This document shows, piece by piece, positions 8,156-17,335 of a stretch of DNA of 64,000 nucleotides. Below the pieces are notes generated by a model, which saw only the letters and a program-made list of their open reading frames with translations, searched no databases and had not been told where the DNA came from. The stretch comes from Flavobacteriaceae bacterium (lineage in GTDB: Bacteria; Bacteroidota; Bacteroidia; Flavobacteriales; Flavobacteriaceae), in assembly GCA_029238215.1 (NCBI GenBank), contig JAQWGN010000003.1, forward strand, positions 32,694 through 96,693, written 5' to 3'. A program made the position numbers and the translations under genes. How positions within the stretch are numbered: position 1 is the first letter of the stretch; every line of letters starts with the position of its first letter.

Positions 8156-9454
8156 TTACTTTTTGAGTCGTTGTCCCCAAACAGCAAAAACAAAAATAAT
8201 TGCATAGCAAGGGACTAAAAGTATGTAATTTTCTTGAGCGGCAACCGCTAGCGCTTCTGCGGGATCGACCCCCGAGTTAATAAGGGCCTCTTTACCGCTG
8301 TCTACAAACCTGCCATACAAAGGTGGAATAATCGCCCCTCCAGAAATAGCCATAATTAGTAGCGCCGCTGCGGTTTTGGTGTGCTTCCCCAAGCCATCTA
8401 GAGTAAGTGGCCACACAGCAGGCCACACCAATGCGTTAGCAATTCCCAATGCCGCAACAAAGAGTACCGAAGTAAACCCAGATGTAGTTAGGATACACAC
8501 ACTAAGCCCTAAGCCCATTAAAGCACTGAATTGCAATGCCTTTTTTTGGCTTAAGTATTTAGGAATTAACACCACACCCAATGCATAGGTTGCTACCATT
8601 GCTAACAGCGTAAAAGTTGTAAAAAACTTTGCCTTAGCGGCTGATATTCCTAGAGCTAGTCCATAGGCTATAATGGTATCACCTGCAATAACTTCAGCAC
8701 CCACATAGACAAACAATGTAAGCATGCCAAACCACAAGTGTGGGTATTGAAAAATAGTTTTTTTGCTAACACCATGTTGTTCTTGAATTCCTTCATTTTT
8801 AGTTTCTACGTTTGGCAGTGGCGCCTTACGTATTAATAACCCCAATACAAACAATACACCCGCCATAACCAAATACGGGACAAAAACACTATCGGCCATT
8901 TGGTCGAGGAGGGTTGCTTTTTCATCAACAGAAACCTGACTGACTAGAGCATTAACCTCGTCGATACCACTAAGTAATAACGCACCAAAAATAACAGACC
9001 CAAGAGCTCCAGCAACCTTATTGGCTATACCCATAATAGCAATGCGTTTGGCACCGCTTTCTATTGGACCTAAAATGGTGATATATGGATTGGCAGCAGT
9101 TTGTAAAATAGTCATTCCTGTTCCTTGAATAAAAATTCCCGCTAAAAACATCCAATAGGTTCTGGCTTCAGCTGCAGGGATAAACACCAATGCCCCAAGT
9201 GCCATAATAAACAACCCAACTGACATGCCTTTTCGGTATCCTATTTTTTGCAATAGATAAGAAGCAGGAAGTGCCATTACTACAAACGATATATACGAAG
9301 CAGAGGCTACCAAATAAGATTGGGCTTCGGTAAGCTCGTTAATGGTTTTCATAAATGGAATCAATGCACCATTTACCCATGTGATAAAACCGAAAATAAA
9401 AAAGAGTCCGGCAATAATTGCTATGGCAGTTTTGTTTGATTGTGTTGGTTTCAT
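8156..9454 (-). CDS. Sugar MFS transporter, FucP/glucose-galactose type
   Basis: 432 residues with 12 predicted membrane helices. The start (FFIFGFITWVNGALIPFMK) and the stretch GTGMTILQTAANPYITILGP are characteristic of the FucP family of proton-coupled hexose permeases, which includes L-fucose and glucose/galactose carriers. It is followed after 39 bases by the symporter pair and then the GH16 glucanase on the same strand, a plausible uptake-plus-depolymerase group. There is no SusC/SusD pair, so this is not a classical polysaccharide utilization locus. Exact sugar specificity is unknown. Confidence 0.9.
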   Translation of the reverse strand: MKPTQSNKTAIAIIAGLFFIFGFITWVNGALIPFMKTINELTEAQSYLVASASYISFVVMALPASYLLQKIGYRKGMSVGLFIMALGALVFIPAAEARTYWMFLAGIFIQGTGMTILQTAANPYITILGPIESGAKRIAIMGIANKVAGALGSVIFGALLLSGIDEVNALVSQVSVDEKATLLDQMADSVFVPYLVMAGVLFVLGLLIRKAPLPNVETKNEGIQEQHGVSKKTIFQYPHLWFGMLTLFVYVGAEVIAGDTIIAYGLALGISAAKAKFFTTFTLLAMVATYALGVVLIPKYLSQKKALQFSALMGLGLSVCILTTSGFTSVLFVAALGIANALVWPAVWPLTLDGLGKHTKTAAALLIMAISGGAIIPPLYGRFVDSGKEALINSGVDPAEALAVAAQENYILLVPCYAIIFVFAVWGQRLKK

Positions 9455-9477
9455 GTGCTTAAAAATAAGTTTTTATT

Positions 9478-10047
9478 TTATTCTGTTATAAATGTTTCAT
9501 CCGTAGTGAGTTTACCATCCGAACGAATCGAACAGGTTATTTTGGTATTGGGGCTTGTTGTCCTCCAATATAGTTCGCCATTAATTTTTTTAACCGCCAA
9601 GGCAGTGTCTTAGTTAAAAAGTGGCGCACATTACTCAGAAGAAGGTTTTTTGTTTGAGGTTTCCAGCCACACCCTATAATTACAATACATTCACTGAATG
9701 AGTTCTACGTCTTTGGGTTGTGGAGGTGTAATTTTTTGTTCTGCGGGTGTTGCTTCAAAATAAACATACCCCCACTTTTCAGGCTGGTGCATATTTATTA
9801 CCCGTTGTGGACTCCATATCCAGTTGTACTCGCTTAAAAAATTGTCTGAGCTGTCTTTTTTACGGCTGTATTTTCCGTTTGTAATATCGTAATCCCAATG
9901 CACCCTAGAAAAATTCATGCGCCAGAAATCATTTACTGGAATTTTTACCAAGGGGTTTCCTTTGGTCAATCCGGCCCAAGGGATGGCTATTTCTACAGTC
10001 CAATTCCTGTCTATGTCTATGGGGTTGTTTACAGATCTGCTACATTA
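9478..10047 (-). pseudogene. Decayed carbohydrate-binding family 9-like gene
   Basis: The minus strand frame read down from about 10044 encodes DRNWTVEIAIPWAGLTKGNP, then WRMNFSRVHWDYDI and YNWIWSPQRVINMHQPEKWG. This is the C-terminal core of the CBM9-like secreted family (typical core: EW-x-WSPQG-x-INMHYPE-x-WG). The frame meets a stop at 9691, then two more in-frame stops, after which it is open again with recognisable tail text (KKINGELYWRTTSPNTKI) to 9478. The N-terminal half is absent, cut off at a stop (10045-10047) just before the end of the neighbouring serine hydrolase gene. The decay is by truncation and nonsense changes without loss of frame. The longest open piece is 9691-10044. 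Any function is lost. Confidence 0.8.
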
Positions 10048-10066
10048 TACAGTCGTTTTTATAATA

Positions 10067-11395
10067 TTAGTCAACAATAGCCTGATATATTAAGCTGCGA
10101 AGTTTTTGATGATCGTCTAGTGTAATTGGGTTAACTTGAGTAAAATAAACTACAACAAGGTTTTCAGTGGGGTCTACCCAGTAAGAAGAATGGTAAGCAC
10201 CACCCCAGCCGTATTCGCCTAGGCTTCCAAGAACGCCACGATCTCCTGCATCGGTTGTTACCGAAAACCCTAACCCAAATCCTACGCCCCAATCCCATGG
10301 AAATTTGACATCTTTATAATGGTCTCCATCCAAATGGTTTGTAGTCATTAATTCAACCGATTTTCTCGATAAGATTCGTGTCCCGTTGTAGGTGCCGTTA
10401 TTAAGCATCATTTGTAGAAAAATAGCGTAATCCATAGACGTACTTAATAAGCCTGCTCCACCAGAGAGACTGGTGCGCGGTCCTTCTAGATATTGCCCCT
10501 GTGTTTGATGATTTCCGACGCAGGTTTCGTTGTCTTTCCACATGAATTCGGGTGCCCCATCTTTCGGAGCTCTTAAGAGTCTGTCGTTACATTGGCTGTA
10601 TACAATGCTAAGCCGAGAGGCTTTTGATTTAGGTAGATAAAAATAGGTATCTACCATGCCAAGCGGATTTAATATCTTGGTTTTAAGAAACTCATCCAGC
10701 GACTGACCCGAAACCACTTCAATTAAAGCGCCTAAGATGTCCGTGTTGTATCCATATACATAACGTTCTCCAGGATGCGCTTCCATGGGAAGATTGGCCA
10801 TTTTTTTAACCGTTTCCAAAACAGGTTCGGTTCGATGTGCAAAATACCACCCTTGTATTTCCGCATTTTTCCATTTTTCGGCAGCTACTCCATAACCATA
10901 ACCAATACCAGAAGTATGGGTGAGTAAGTCCCGAATTTTAATTTCTCTTTTTGCTTTCTCTACTTTATAACCTCCATCTTCTTCTTTGATGGCCACCGTA
11001 GTTTCTTTAAATTCTGAAATGTATTTGGATAACGGATCGGATAGCAAGAGCTTACCTTCTTCTTGCAACATCATAATACCCACACTAACAATGGCTTTTG
11101 TTTGTGAGGCAATTCTAAAGATGGTTTCAGTAGACATGGGTTTTTTATTTTCCATATCACGCATTCCAATGGCTTGGTGGTAAACTACTTTGCCATTTCT
11201 TGCGGCTAAAACAACAACTCCAGGAAGTTTTCCGGTAGTAACATAATCTGTAAAAACACTATTGATGGTCTCTAACCGTTCGGAAGACATGCCATTGTTT
11301 TCTGGTAGATCATCCGCTAGCGGTTGCCCAAAAACAAGCATAGTACCTATAGTAAAACAAAAAATAACATTGAATCGCAATAAATAGAAATACAT
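10067..11395 (-). CDS. Secreted serine hydrolase, beta-lactamase class C fold
   Basis: 442 residues. A signal peptide (ending near MLVFGQ) precedes the penicillin-binding/EstB fold. The catalytic SxxK is SQTK in RIASQTKAIV, the Tyr motif YxN is in YGYNTD, and HTSGIGYG is the usual conserved turn. A KTG-type third motif is not evident; the corresponding region reads GWGGAYHSSYW, as in esterases and D-aminopeptidases of the family. It may hydrolyse esters or peptide amides rather than beta-lactams, so it should not be called a resistance gene. It is encoded alone, next to the CBM9 remnant. Confidence 0.88.
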   Translation of the reverse strand: MYFYLLRFNVIFCFTIGTMLVFGQPLADDLPENNGMSSERLETINSVFTDYVTTGKLPGVVVLAARNGKVVYHQAIGMRDMENKKPMSTETIFRIASQTKAIVSVGIMMLQEEGKLLLSDPLSKYISEFKETTVAIKEEDGGYKVEKAKREIKIRDLLTHTSGIGYGYGVAAEKWKNAEIQGWYFAHRTEPVLETVKKMANLPMEAHPGERYVYGYNTDILGALIEVVSGQSLDEFLKTKILNPLGMVDTYFYLPKSKASRLSIVYSQCNDRLLRAPKDGAPEFMWKDNETCVGNHQTQGQYLEGPRTSLSGGAGLLSTSMDYAIFLQMMLNNGTYNGTRILSRKSVELMTTNHLDGDHYKDVKFPWDWGVGFGLGFSVTTDAGDRGVLGSLGEYGWGGAYHSSYWVDPTENLVVVYFTQVNPITLDDHQKLRSLIYQAIVD

Positions 11396-11608
11396 AGAAG
11401 AATTTTTAATAAAAATACAGTTTTTAAACTTTTTATAAGCTATAAATCACGTATTTCTATCCCATTTCCAGCACAAAAAATAGGCGATAAAACTTTCGTT
11501 TTTTTCTGCTAATAGGTCACTCTTATTTCATTTAAGGGTAATTTTTTTTCATTAATTTTACATGGAGTTTGAAAATGTCACTTTTAAACCTACTAAAAAA
11601 TTTTACCT

Positions 11609-13453
11609 ATGTGTGGAATCGTTGGATATATTGGAAATAGAGAAGCTTATCCTATTATTGTAAAAGGATTGAAGCGGCTTGAATACAGAGGATACGATAG
11701 CGCAGGAATTACGCTGTTTGGCAAGGCTGGAAAAACGTTTAAAACAAAAGGCAAAGTAGCTGATTTGGAGCGTATAGCAGGTAACAATAACAACGCCGGA
11801 AACACGTTAGGTCTTGGACATACACGCTGGGCAACTCACGGAATACCCTCAGATCATAATGCACACCCGCACCTGTCAAATACAGGGAGAATTTCCATCG
11901 TACACAACGGAATCATCGAAAATTACGCTTCGCTAAAGAAGATTCTTACTGAAAATGGCTATAGCTTTAAATCCGATACCGATACGGAGGTTTTAGTAAA
12001 TTTAATTGAATACATTAAGCTTTCGCAAGACGTTAAAATAGGTCGGGCGGTACAAATTGCACTTAATCAAGTGATAGGCGCTTATGCCATTGCTGTTTTT
12101 GACTTAGACCGTCCCGAAGAAATTGTAGTTGCAAAGCTTGGAAGCCCGTTGGCTATTGGTCTTGGAACAGATGAATATTTTATTGCTTCAGATGCTTCAC
12201 CCTTTATTGAATATACCAACCGTACCATATATCTTGATGATAATGAAATGGCAGTAATTTCTAGGGATAAAGGATTTAAAATGTACTCCATTACAAGTGA
12301 TAAGGCATTAACTCCTAAGATTCAAGAGATCCAATTGTCGCTTGAAAAAATTGAAAAAGCCGGTTATGATCACTTTATGTTAAAAGAAATACATGAGCAA
12401 CCCACAGCAATTACAGACACTTTTAGAGGACGCTTGCTTATAGATAAGCATACAATAAACATATCTGGCATTGAGCAACATTTAGATGTTTTTAAAAATG
12501 CTGAGCGGATTACTATAGTAGCTTGTGGAACTTCGTGGCATGCAGGTTTGGTAGCAGAATACCTCTTTGAAGATGCTGCTCGGATCCCTGTTGAAGTGGA
12601 ATACGCTTCTGAGTTTCGTTACAGAAACCCCGTGATAAATAAGGGGGATATTGTTATTGCGATTTCTCAGTCGGGTGAAACGGCAGATACACTGGCTGCT
12701 ATTAAACTTGCTAAAGAAAAAGGTGCTTTTGTATTTGGTATTTGTAATGTGGTGGGTTCTTCAATCGCTCGTGAAGCAGACTCTGGCGCATACACCCATG
12801 CAGGGCCTGAGATAGGAGTTGCTTCTACAAAAGCATTTACAACACAGCTTACGCTAATTACCATGATGGGGCTACGACTTGGACAGCTTCGTGGAACAAT
12901 CTCAAGTCAAGATTTTGAACGTGTGGGGAAACAACTCACAAAACTTCCTAAGCTCATTGAAAGAGTCCTTAAATACGATTCGCTTATTCAAGAAATTGCT
13001 CGAGAATATAAAGACGCTACAAACTTTTTGTATTTGGGTAGGGGGTACAATTTCCCTGCTGCCTTAGAAGGCGCCTTAAAACTTAAAGAGATATCGTATA
13101 TCCATGCCGAAGGCTACCCTGCTGCAGAAATGAAACATGGTCCCATAGCATTAATTGATGAAAACATGCCCGTGGTGGTTATCGCCACAAATAAAGGACA
13201 TTATGAAAAAATTGTAAGTAACGTTCAGGAGATAAAATCTAGAAATGCAAAGATTATTGCCATTGTTAGCAAAGGAGATGAGAGCGTAAAATTGCTATCC
13301 GATCATGTGATTGAAATTCCAGAAATCACAGAATCTCTAGTGCCTATTTTAGCATCTGTACCTCTTCAGTTATTGTCATATCACATAGCTATAATGCGCG
13401 GATGTAATGTGGATCAACCTAGAAATTTAGCAAAATCCGTTACCGTAGAATAA
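11609..13453 (+). CDS. glmS: Glutamine-fructose-6-phosphate aminotransferase (isomerizing)
   Basis: 614 residues, the normal length. After the initiator Met, Cys2 (MCGIVGYIG) is the N-terminal nucleophile of the glutaminase domain (about 1-220; HTRWATHG and HNGIIEN are visible). Two SIS domains follow (about 285-425 and 455-595; CGTSWHAG and SQSGETADT bind the sugar phosphate), and the protein ends in LAKSVTVE. The enzyme makes glucosamine-6-phosphate for peptidoglycan and LPS. There is no glmS ribozyme-like leader. The stop overlaps the next gene's ATG by one base (TAATG). Confidence 0.98.
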   Translation: MCGIVGYIGNREAYPIIVKGLKRLEYRGYDSAGITLFGKAGKTFKTKGKVADLERIAGNNNNAGNTLGLGHTRWATHGIPSDHNAHPHLSNTGRISIVHNGIIENYASLKKILTENGYSFKSDTDTEVLVNLIEYIKLSQDVKIGRAVQIALNQVIGAYAIAVFDLDRPEEIVVAKLGSPLAIGLGTDEYFIASDASPFIEYTNRTIYLDDNEMAVISRDKGFKMYSITSDKALTPKIQEIQLSLEKIEKAGYDHFMLKEIHEQPTAITDTFRGRLLIDKHTINISGIEQHLDVFKNAERITIVACGTSWHAGLVAEYLFEDAARIPVEVEYASEFRYRNPVINKGDIVIAISQSGETADTLAAIKLAKEKGAFVFGICNVVGSSIAREADSGAYTHAGPEIGVASTKAFTTQLTLITMMGLRLGQLRGTISSQDFERVGKQLTKLPKLIERVLKYDSLIQEIAREYKDATNFLYLGRGYNFPAALEGALKLKEISYIHAEGYPAAEMKHGPIALIDENMPVVVIATNKGHYEKIVSNVQEIKSRNAKIIAIVSKGDESVKLLSDHVIEIPEITESLVPILASVPLQLLSYHIAIMRGCNVDQPRNLAKSVTVE

Positions 13454-13881
13454 TGAATAAGAAAAAAGCAGTTATCCTATCGGGATATTTTAACCCCATT
13501 CACAAAGGCCACCTAGAGTATTTTAATAATGCTAGGGCACTTGGCGATGCACTTTTTGTCATTGTCAACTCGGACCATCAAAGGGAGCTTAAAGGCAGTA
13601 AAGCATTTCAAAACGAGGAAGAACGATTATATATAGTATCCAATATCAAAGCGGTTGATAGAGCTATTCTTTCTATAGACTCCGATAGAACCGTGTGCGA
13701 GACGTTAAAAAAAATAGCAGAAGATTTTGGAAGCGAGTATGAACTTGCCTTTGCCAACGGTGGTGACCAAAACAACGATACCATTCCAGAGAAACCTGTT
13801 TGTGAAGCCGTTGGTATTACACTTGTAGACGGTTTGGGCGATAAGGTACAATCGAGTTCTTGGCTTCTCAATAAATTGTAA
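13453..13881 (+). CDS. Class I nucleotidyltransferase (cytidylyltransferase-like)
   Basis: 142 residues with the HxGH nucleotide-binding motif in NPIHKGHLEYF near the N-terminus, and GGDQNND in the place where RfaE/TagD enzymes have GGD. The fold transfers AMP or CMP onto phosphorylated sugars or alcohols. Translational coupling to glmS suggests a role in making an activated sugar for the envelope, but the substrate is not known. It is short and lacks a kinase domain, so it is not a complete HldE. Family assignment is firm, activity is not. Confidence 0.82.
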   Translation: MNKKKAVILSGYFNPIHKGHLEYFNNARALGDALFVIVNSDHQRELKGSKAFQNEEERLYIVSNIKAVDRAILSIDSDRTVCETLKKIAEDFGSEYELAFANGGDQNNDTIPEKPVCEAVGITLVDGLGDKVQSSSWLLNKL

Positions 13882-14117
13882 ATCGCCTGCTGTTTTGGTC
13901 GTTTAAACGCTGATCTTTTCAGACGGATATGTGTCCTTAATTGTGTTATTTCTCTTTTTAGAAGAATTAAATTAAAATGCGTAACTTTATGTTGTGAAAC
14001 ACTTGTTTCACATTCTATACTTGACCCGTGTGGACTGGGTTTATAATAGAGTCGCGGGTGGAGAGAACGCACCCGGATCAATCGTTACAATAAGTTTAAC
14101 GCTAAAGACTAGAAATC

Positions 14118-14195
14118 ATGAGCGATAAAATTATAGTAGCACTTGAGCATAATCAAGGTCACGCCGCAGCAATAGTTGCTGAGGAAAAAAAATGA
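14118..14195 (+). CDS. Possible 25-residue small protein
   Basis: The ORF begins with MSDKIIVALEHNQGH and ends in AIVAEEKK, followed directly by TGA and, 22 bases later, an intrinsic terminator. It has no signal peptide or membrane helix. An A8 run covers the last codons, just before the TGA, and could promote slippage, but the alternative frame runs straight into the terminator and looks meaningless. I do not recognise the sequence. Codon use is normal for the window, but a 25-codon ORF could occur by chance. Confidence 0.4.
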   Translation: MSDKIIVALEHNQGHAAAIVAEEKK

Positions 14196-14217
14196 GCCCT
14201 GAGTTCATTCAACATAA

Positions 14218-14244
14218 AACGGCTTTTTTAAAGCCGTTTTTTTT
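14218..14244 (+). terminator. Strong intrinsic terminator
   Basis: AACGGCTTT (14218-14226) pairs with AAAGCCGTT (14230-14238) around a 3-base loop, followed by T through 14244. It ends a transcript that has no long ORF, supporting a small RNA or small-protein unit here, unless it terminates read-through from glmS. Confidence 0.9.
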
Positions 14245-14402
14245 ATGCCATCTTAGACCGAATAGCAAGATGCCTATATTTAATGCATTATATTCCTAAG
14301 AGTTTGAAAATCAATATGCTATTAAAAGCAGCTAATAGCGAAGTGCAGCTCATTATATTTGAATAAAAGAGTAGAATCTAAGCCCCTTCCCAAAAATTAG
14401 GC

Positions 14403-14410
14403 TACTTTTG
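14403..14410 (+). promoter_or_regulatory. -7 element of the DEAD-box helicase gene
   Basis: TACTTTTG ends ten bases before the ATG at 14420. Transcription would start only a few bases before, or at, the start codon. No clear TTTG was found at the -33 position. Confidence 0.55.
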
Positions 14411-14419
14411 CAAAATCTT

Positions 14420-16150
14420 ATGACAGACTTTTCATCACTGGGTATTCAGCCCATGCTCCTTGAAGCTATTGAGGCTTTAGGATTCCAATCGCCAACTGAG
14501 GTTCAACAACAAGCCATTCCAATTTTATTGGAACAGGAAACAGATATTGTTGTCCTTGCACAAACAGGAACAGGTAAAACAGCAGCATTTGGATTACCGA
14601 TGCTTCAACGTATCGATGCAAATAGCCGCACTACACAAGGAATTGTTATTGCACCAACTCGAGAACTGTGTTTGCAAATTAGTAAAGAGCTTACAAAGTA
14701 TGCATCAAAAATAAAAGGGCTACAGGTTGTTGCTATTTATGGTGGTGCAAGTATAAGCGATCAAGCTAGAGCAGTAAAGAAAGGGGCTCAGGTATTGGTA
14801 GCTACACCAGGCCGAATGCAAGACATGATGCGTCGCAAGATGATAAATATCTCAGCTGTTGAGTATTGTGTGCTAGATGAGGCAGATGAAATGCTTAACA
14901 TGGGCTTTAAGGAAGATATTACAAATATCCTTTCGCATACGCCTAATGAAAAATTAACATGGTTGTTCTCTGCAACGATGCCAAAGGAAGTAGCGCGTAT
15001 TGCAAAAGAGTTTATGCGTAAGCCAAAGGAAGTTACCGTTGGGACAAAAAATTCAGCTTCAGCAAACATAAATCACGAGTACTATGTAGTAGCAGGGCGC
15101 GAACGTTATAATGCACTTAAGCGTTTGTCCGATACACATCCAAACATTTATTCTATTGTTTTTTGCCGTACCAAACGCGATACCCAACGTGTTGCTGAAA
15201 AACTTATCGAAGATGGCTATAACGCAGGTGCATTGCATGGAGATTTAAGTCAGAATCAACGTGACTTGGTAATGAAAGCCTTTCGTGCGAAACAAATTCA
15301 AACCTTGGTAGCAACTGATGTTGCCGCTAGGGGAATTGATGTGGATAACATCTCTCACGTGATACACTATCAATTGCCAGACGAAATAGAAACATACACC
15401 CACCGTAGTGGCCGAACAGGAAGGGCCAATAGTCTTGGTACTTCTATGATTATTATGACTAAGGGTGAGATTGGTAAGATTCGCAGTTTAGAGCGTATCA
15501 TTAATGCTAAAATTGCTCATCAAAATCTTCCCGATGTAACGAATATTCTAAATCAGCAATTAAATTTCTTAGCGCAAAAAATAAAGGATTCAGAGATACA
15601 TCCTGATGTCGACGCACACCTAACGGAAGTGACCAATATTTTAGCGGATTTTAGTAAAGAAGAATTGGTACAGCGTTTAATGTCTATTGAGTTTACACGT
15701 TTACATGCCTATTACCAAAAACAATCCAATTCTGTGACTGCTCAGGACTCGTCTGAATCGGGCGGTGGTAGGAAAGCTAAGGACACCCGTTACTCCATAA
15801 ATATTGGGAGTAGAGACAATTACGACTGGAAAAAGTTAAAAGCGTTTTTGAATAATTTTTTAGAGTTTCAAGAAGGGGATATCTATCACGTAGACGTCAT
15901 GGATAATCTTGCGTATTTCAACACGTCAACTGATAAGAAAGATACAGTTTTAGCAAAGTTTGAAGGGTATGCCATGGATGGTCGATCCATTAACGTACGC
16001 GTTACTGAAAAACGCGGACAGCACCTGCAAAACGGCGACGGATTCTCACGAGGGAAGAAGTCAAAAGGCGGATACGGAAAACGCTCTCAAGGTGGAGGAG
16101 ACTCGTTTCGTTTTAAGAAAAAAGGCAATAGCCGCGGCAGAGGACGTTAA
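14420..16150 (+). CDS. deaD: DEAD-box ATP-dependent RNA helicase
   Basis: 576 residues from the ATG at 14420; an in-frame TTG at 14408 lies within the promoter element and is not a credible start. Motifs in order: AQTGTGKT (Walker A), PTRELCLQI, TPGRMQDM, DEAD in LDEADEML, SAT in FSATMP, and the C-terminal helicase motifs ending HRSGRTGRA. A DbpA/CsdA-type RNA-binding domain follows (about 445-530), then a Gly/Arg/Lys-rich tail. Such enzymes unwind rRNA and mRNA duplexes in ribosome assembly and cold adaptation. The gene is monocistronic, convergent with the following gene. Confidence 0.95.
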   Translation: MTDFSSLGIQPMLLEAIEALGFQSPTEVQQQAIPILLEQETDIVVLAQTGTGKTAAFGLPMLQRIDANSRTTQGIVIAPTRELCLQISKELTKYASKIKGLQVVAIYGGASISDQARAVKKGAQVLVATPGRMQDMMRRKMINISAVEYCVLDEADEMLNMGFKEDITNILSHTPNEKLTWLFSATMPKEVARIAKEFMRKPKEVTVGTKNSASANINHEYYVVAGRERYNALKRLSDTHPNIYSIVFCRTKRDTQRVAEKLIEDGYNAGALHGDLSQNQRDLVMKAFRAKQIQTLVATDVAARGIDVDNISHVIHYQLPDEIETYTHRSGRTGRANSLGTSMIIMTKGEIGKIRSLERIINAKIAHQNLPDVTNILNQQLNFLAQKIKDSEIHPDVDAHLTEVTNILADFSKEELVQRLMSIEFTRLHAYYQKQSNSVTAQDSSESGGGRKAKDTRYSINIGSRDNYDWKKLKAFLNNFLEFQEGDIYHVDVMDNLAYFNTSTDKKDTVLAKFEGYAMDGRSINVRVTEKRGQHLQNGDGFSRGKKSKGGYGKRSQGGGDSFRFKKKGNSRGRGR

Positions 16151-16170
16151 TAATCCAATGCTGAAAAATA

Positions 16171-17304
16171 TTAGATACTTTTTTTAGGCTTAATACGATA
16201 AATCCCTTCGTATTCTACAGCGATGTGTATAAAGCCATACGGCCCTATAATGACATCACGAACACGTCCAATACCATCGGCAATCTTTTCCCGAGCGACT
16301 ACCTTGTTATCCTTAAGCGTAAGGCGTTCCAAGTACGACTTTTTTAGTGACCCAACCAACAGACTACCCTTCCAATCAGGGTATTTATTTCCAGTAACAA
16401 AGGCCATGCCTGAAGCGGCTATGGAAGGGACCCAGTAATAAAGCGGTTGTTCCATCCCGGGTAGCGAACGCTTTTTTGTAATTGTTGTTCCTGTATAATT
16501 TTTCCCATAGGTGATTTTTGGCCAGCCGTAATTTTTCCCAGCTTCAATAATGTTGATTTCATCCCCTCCCTTAGGGCCGTGTTCATGTTCCCAAACTTTG
16601 CCCGTATCAGGGTGTAAGATTAAGCCTTGTGGGTTGCGATGTCCGAAAGAATAAATGGCTTCTTTTGCGGCATCAACCCCAACAAAGGGATTGTCTTCGG
16701 GTATACTTCCATCATCGTTTAAACGATAAATTTTCCCATTATCTCGTGTAATATCTTGCGGATTGACATCGCGCTGACCACGATCTCCAATAGAAAAATA
16801 CAGATAACCTTCGTTGTCAAAAACAATTCGAGACCCAAAATGCACCCCTTTTTTGGTATCGGGAGTAGCTTTGTAGAGCATGCGTACATCACGAAGCAAA
16901 GCACCTTTCAATAAGGCTGTATACAAGGCGGTATTTCCTCCAGAGGCATCATCATTTGGGGTAGCCATAGAGAAATAGAGACGGTTATTTTGTTCAAAAT
17001 CAGGATGAAGCGCCAGCCCCATGAGTCCACCCTGACCACGTAAGTATGGCGTAGGAAGACCGGTAATTTCTTTTTTCTTTCCGTATTGGAATTGGATAAG
17101 CTTTCCTTCTTTTTCAGTGTATAACAGGCTGCCATTAGGCAGAAATACCATGCCCCAGGGAACTTCAACATCAGGAACTACCAGTTCTGTTGTGTATAAC
17201 ACTTCAGCAGGTGTTTTAATTGCGGGAGTGTTTTCTATCTGAGCGCAAGAAAGTTGCATCGAAAACATAAATGTGAAAGCAACAAGGGCAATCATATTCT
17301 TCAT
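16171..17304 (-). CDS. PQQ-dependent soluble aldose/glucose dehydrogenase family protein
   Basis: 377 residues from the ATG at 17304; a TTG two codons upstream is less likely. A signal peptide (MKNMIALVAF to about SCAQ) exports it, and the Cys in LSCAQ could be lipidated, although the lipobox is poor. The mature part is a six-bladed beta-propeller of the GSDH/YliI type: VPWGMVFLPNGSLLYTEKEG, LALHPDF, FSIGDRGQRDVNPQD and EHEHGPKGGDEIN, which carry the cofactor and calcium site residues. The family oxidises aldoses in the periplasm with PQQ; no PQQ synthesis genes are present here. It ends 20 bases from the convergent deaD gene. Confidence 0.9.
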   Translation of the reverse strand: MKNMIALVAFTFMFSMQLSCAQIENTPAIKTPAEVLYTTELVVPDVEVPWGMVFLPNGSLLYTEKEGKLIQFQYGKKKEITGLPTPYLRGQGGLMGLALHPDFEQNNRLYFSMATPNDDASGGNTALYTALLKGALLRDVRMLYKATPDTKKGVHFGSRIVFDNEGYLYFSIGDRGQRDVNPQDITRDNGKIYRLNDDGSIPEDNPFVGVDAAKEAIYSFGHRNPQGLILHPDTGKVWEHEHGPKGGDEINIIEAGKNYGWPKITYGKNYTGTTITKKRSLPGMEQPLYYWVPSIAASGMAFVTGNKYPDWKGSLLVGSLKKSYLERLTLKDNKVVAREKIADGIGRVRDVIIGPYGFIHIAVEYEGIYRIKPKKSI

Positions 17305-17335
17305 GACCAATAATTTCTAGCTAATGTAATTAAAT

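Larger units (their letters stand above)
13980..14250 (+). other. Intergenic locus with several stem-loops, a 25-codon ORF and a terminator
   Basis: The gap between the nucleotidyltransferase and the helicase holds structure instead of a long gene. TGTGAAAC/GTTTCACA (13993-14000 and 14005-14012) is an 8-bp hairpin with a 4-base loop; CGGGTG/CACCCG around 14054-14075 is a second, GC-rich one. These precede a 25-codon ORF and a strong terminator. The remaining bases (13882-13980 and 14251-14400) show nothing definite. It may be a structured RNA, a leader peptide unit or a small-protein gene. Confidence 0.5.

Noticed and set aside
10067..11395. Naming the serine hydrolase an antibiotic-resistance beta-lactamase
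   Set aside because: It shares only the fold; the KTG-type motif is not evident and many relatives are esterases or peptidases.
14022..14048. TTGACC and TATAAT spaced 15 bases apart, like an E. coli sigma-70 promoter
   Set aside because: Bacteroidota use TTTG/TAnnTTTG promoters, and a 15-base spacer is too short even for the E. coli form. It lies inside the hairpin region and may be chance.
13608..14081. 157-codon minus-strand ORF
   Set aside because: It covers the 3' half of the nucleotidyltransferase gene in antisense and the structured gap, and its translation has no family features.
14118..14195. Could the locus be tmRNA, with the ORF as its tag?
   Set aside because: There is no tRNA-Ala-like domain, no G-U acceptor pair, and the peptide does not end in the ALAA form.
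14181..14195. Programmed frameshift at the A8 run of the 25-codon ORF
   Set aside because: The shifted frame reads directly into the terminator hairpin and has no conserved look.
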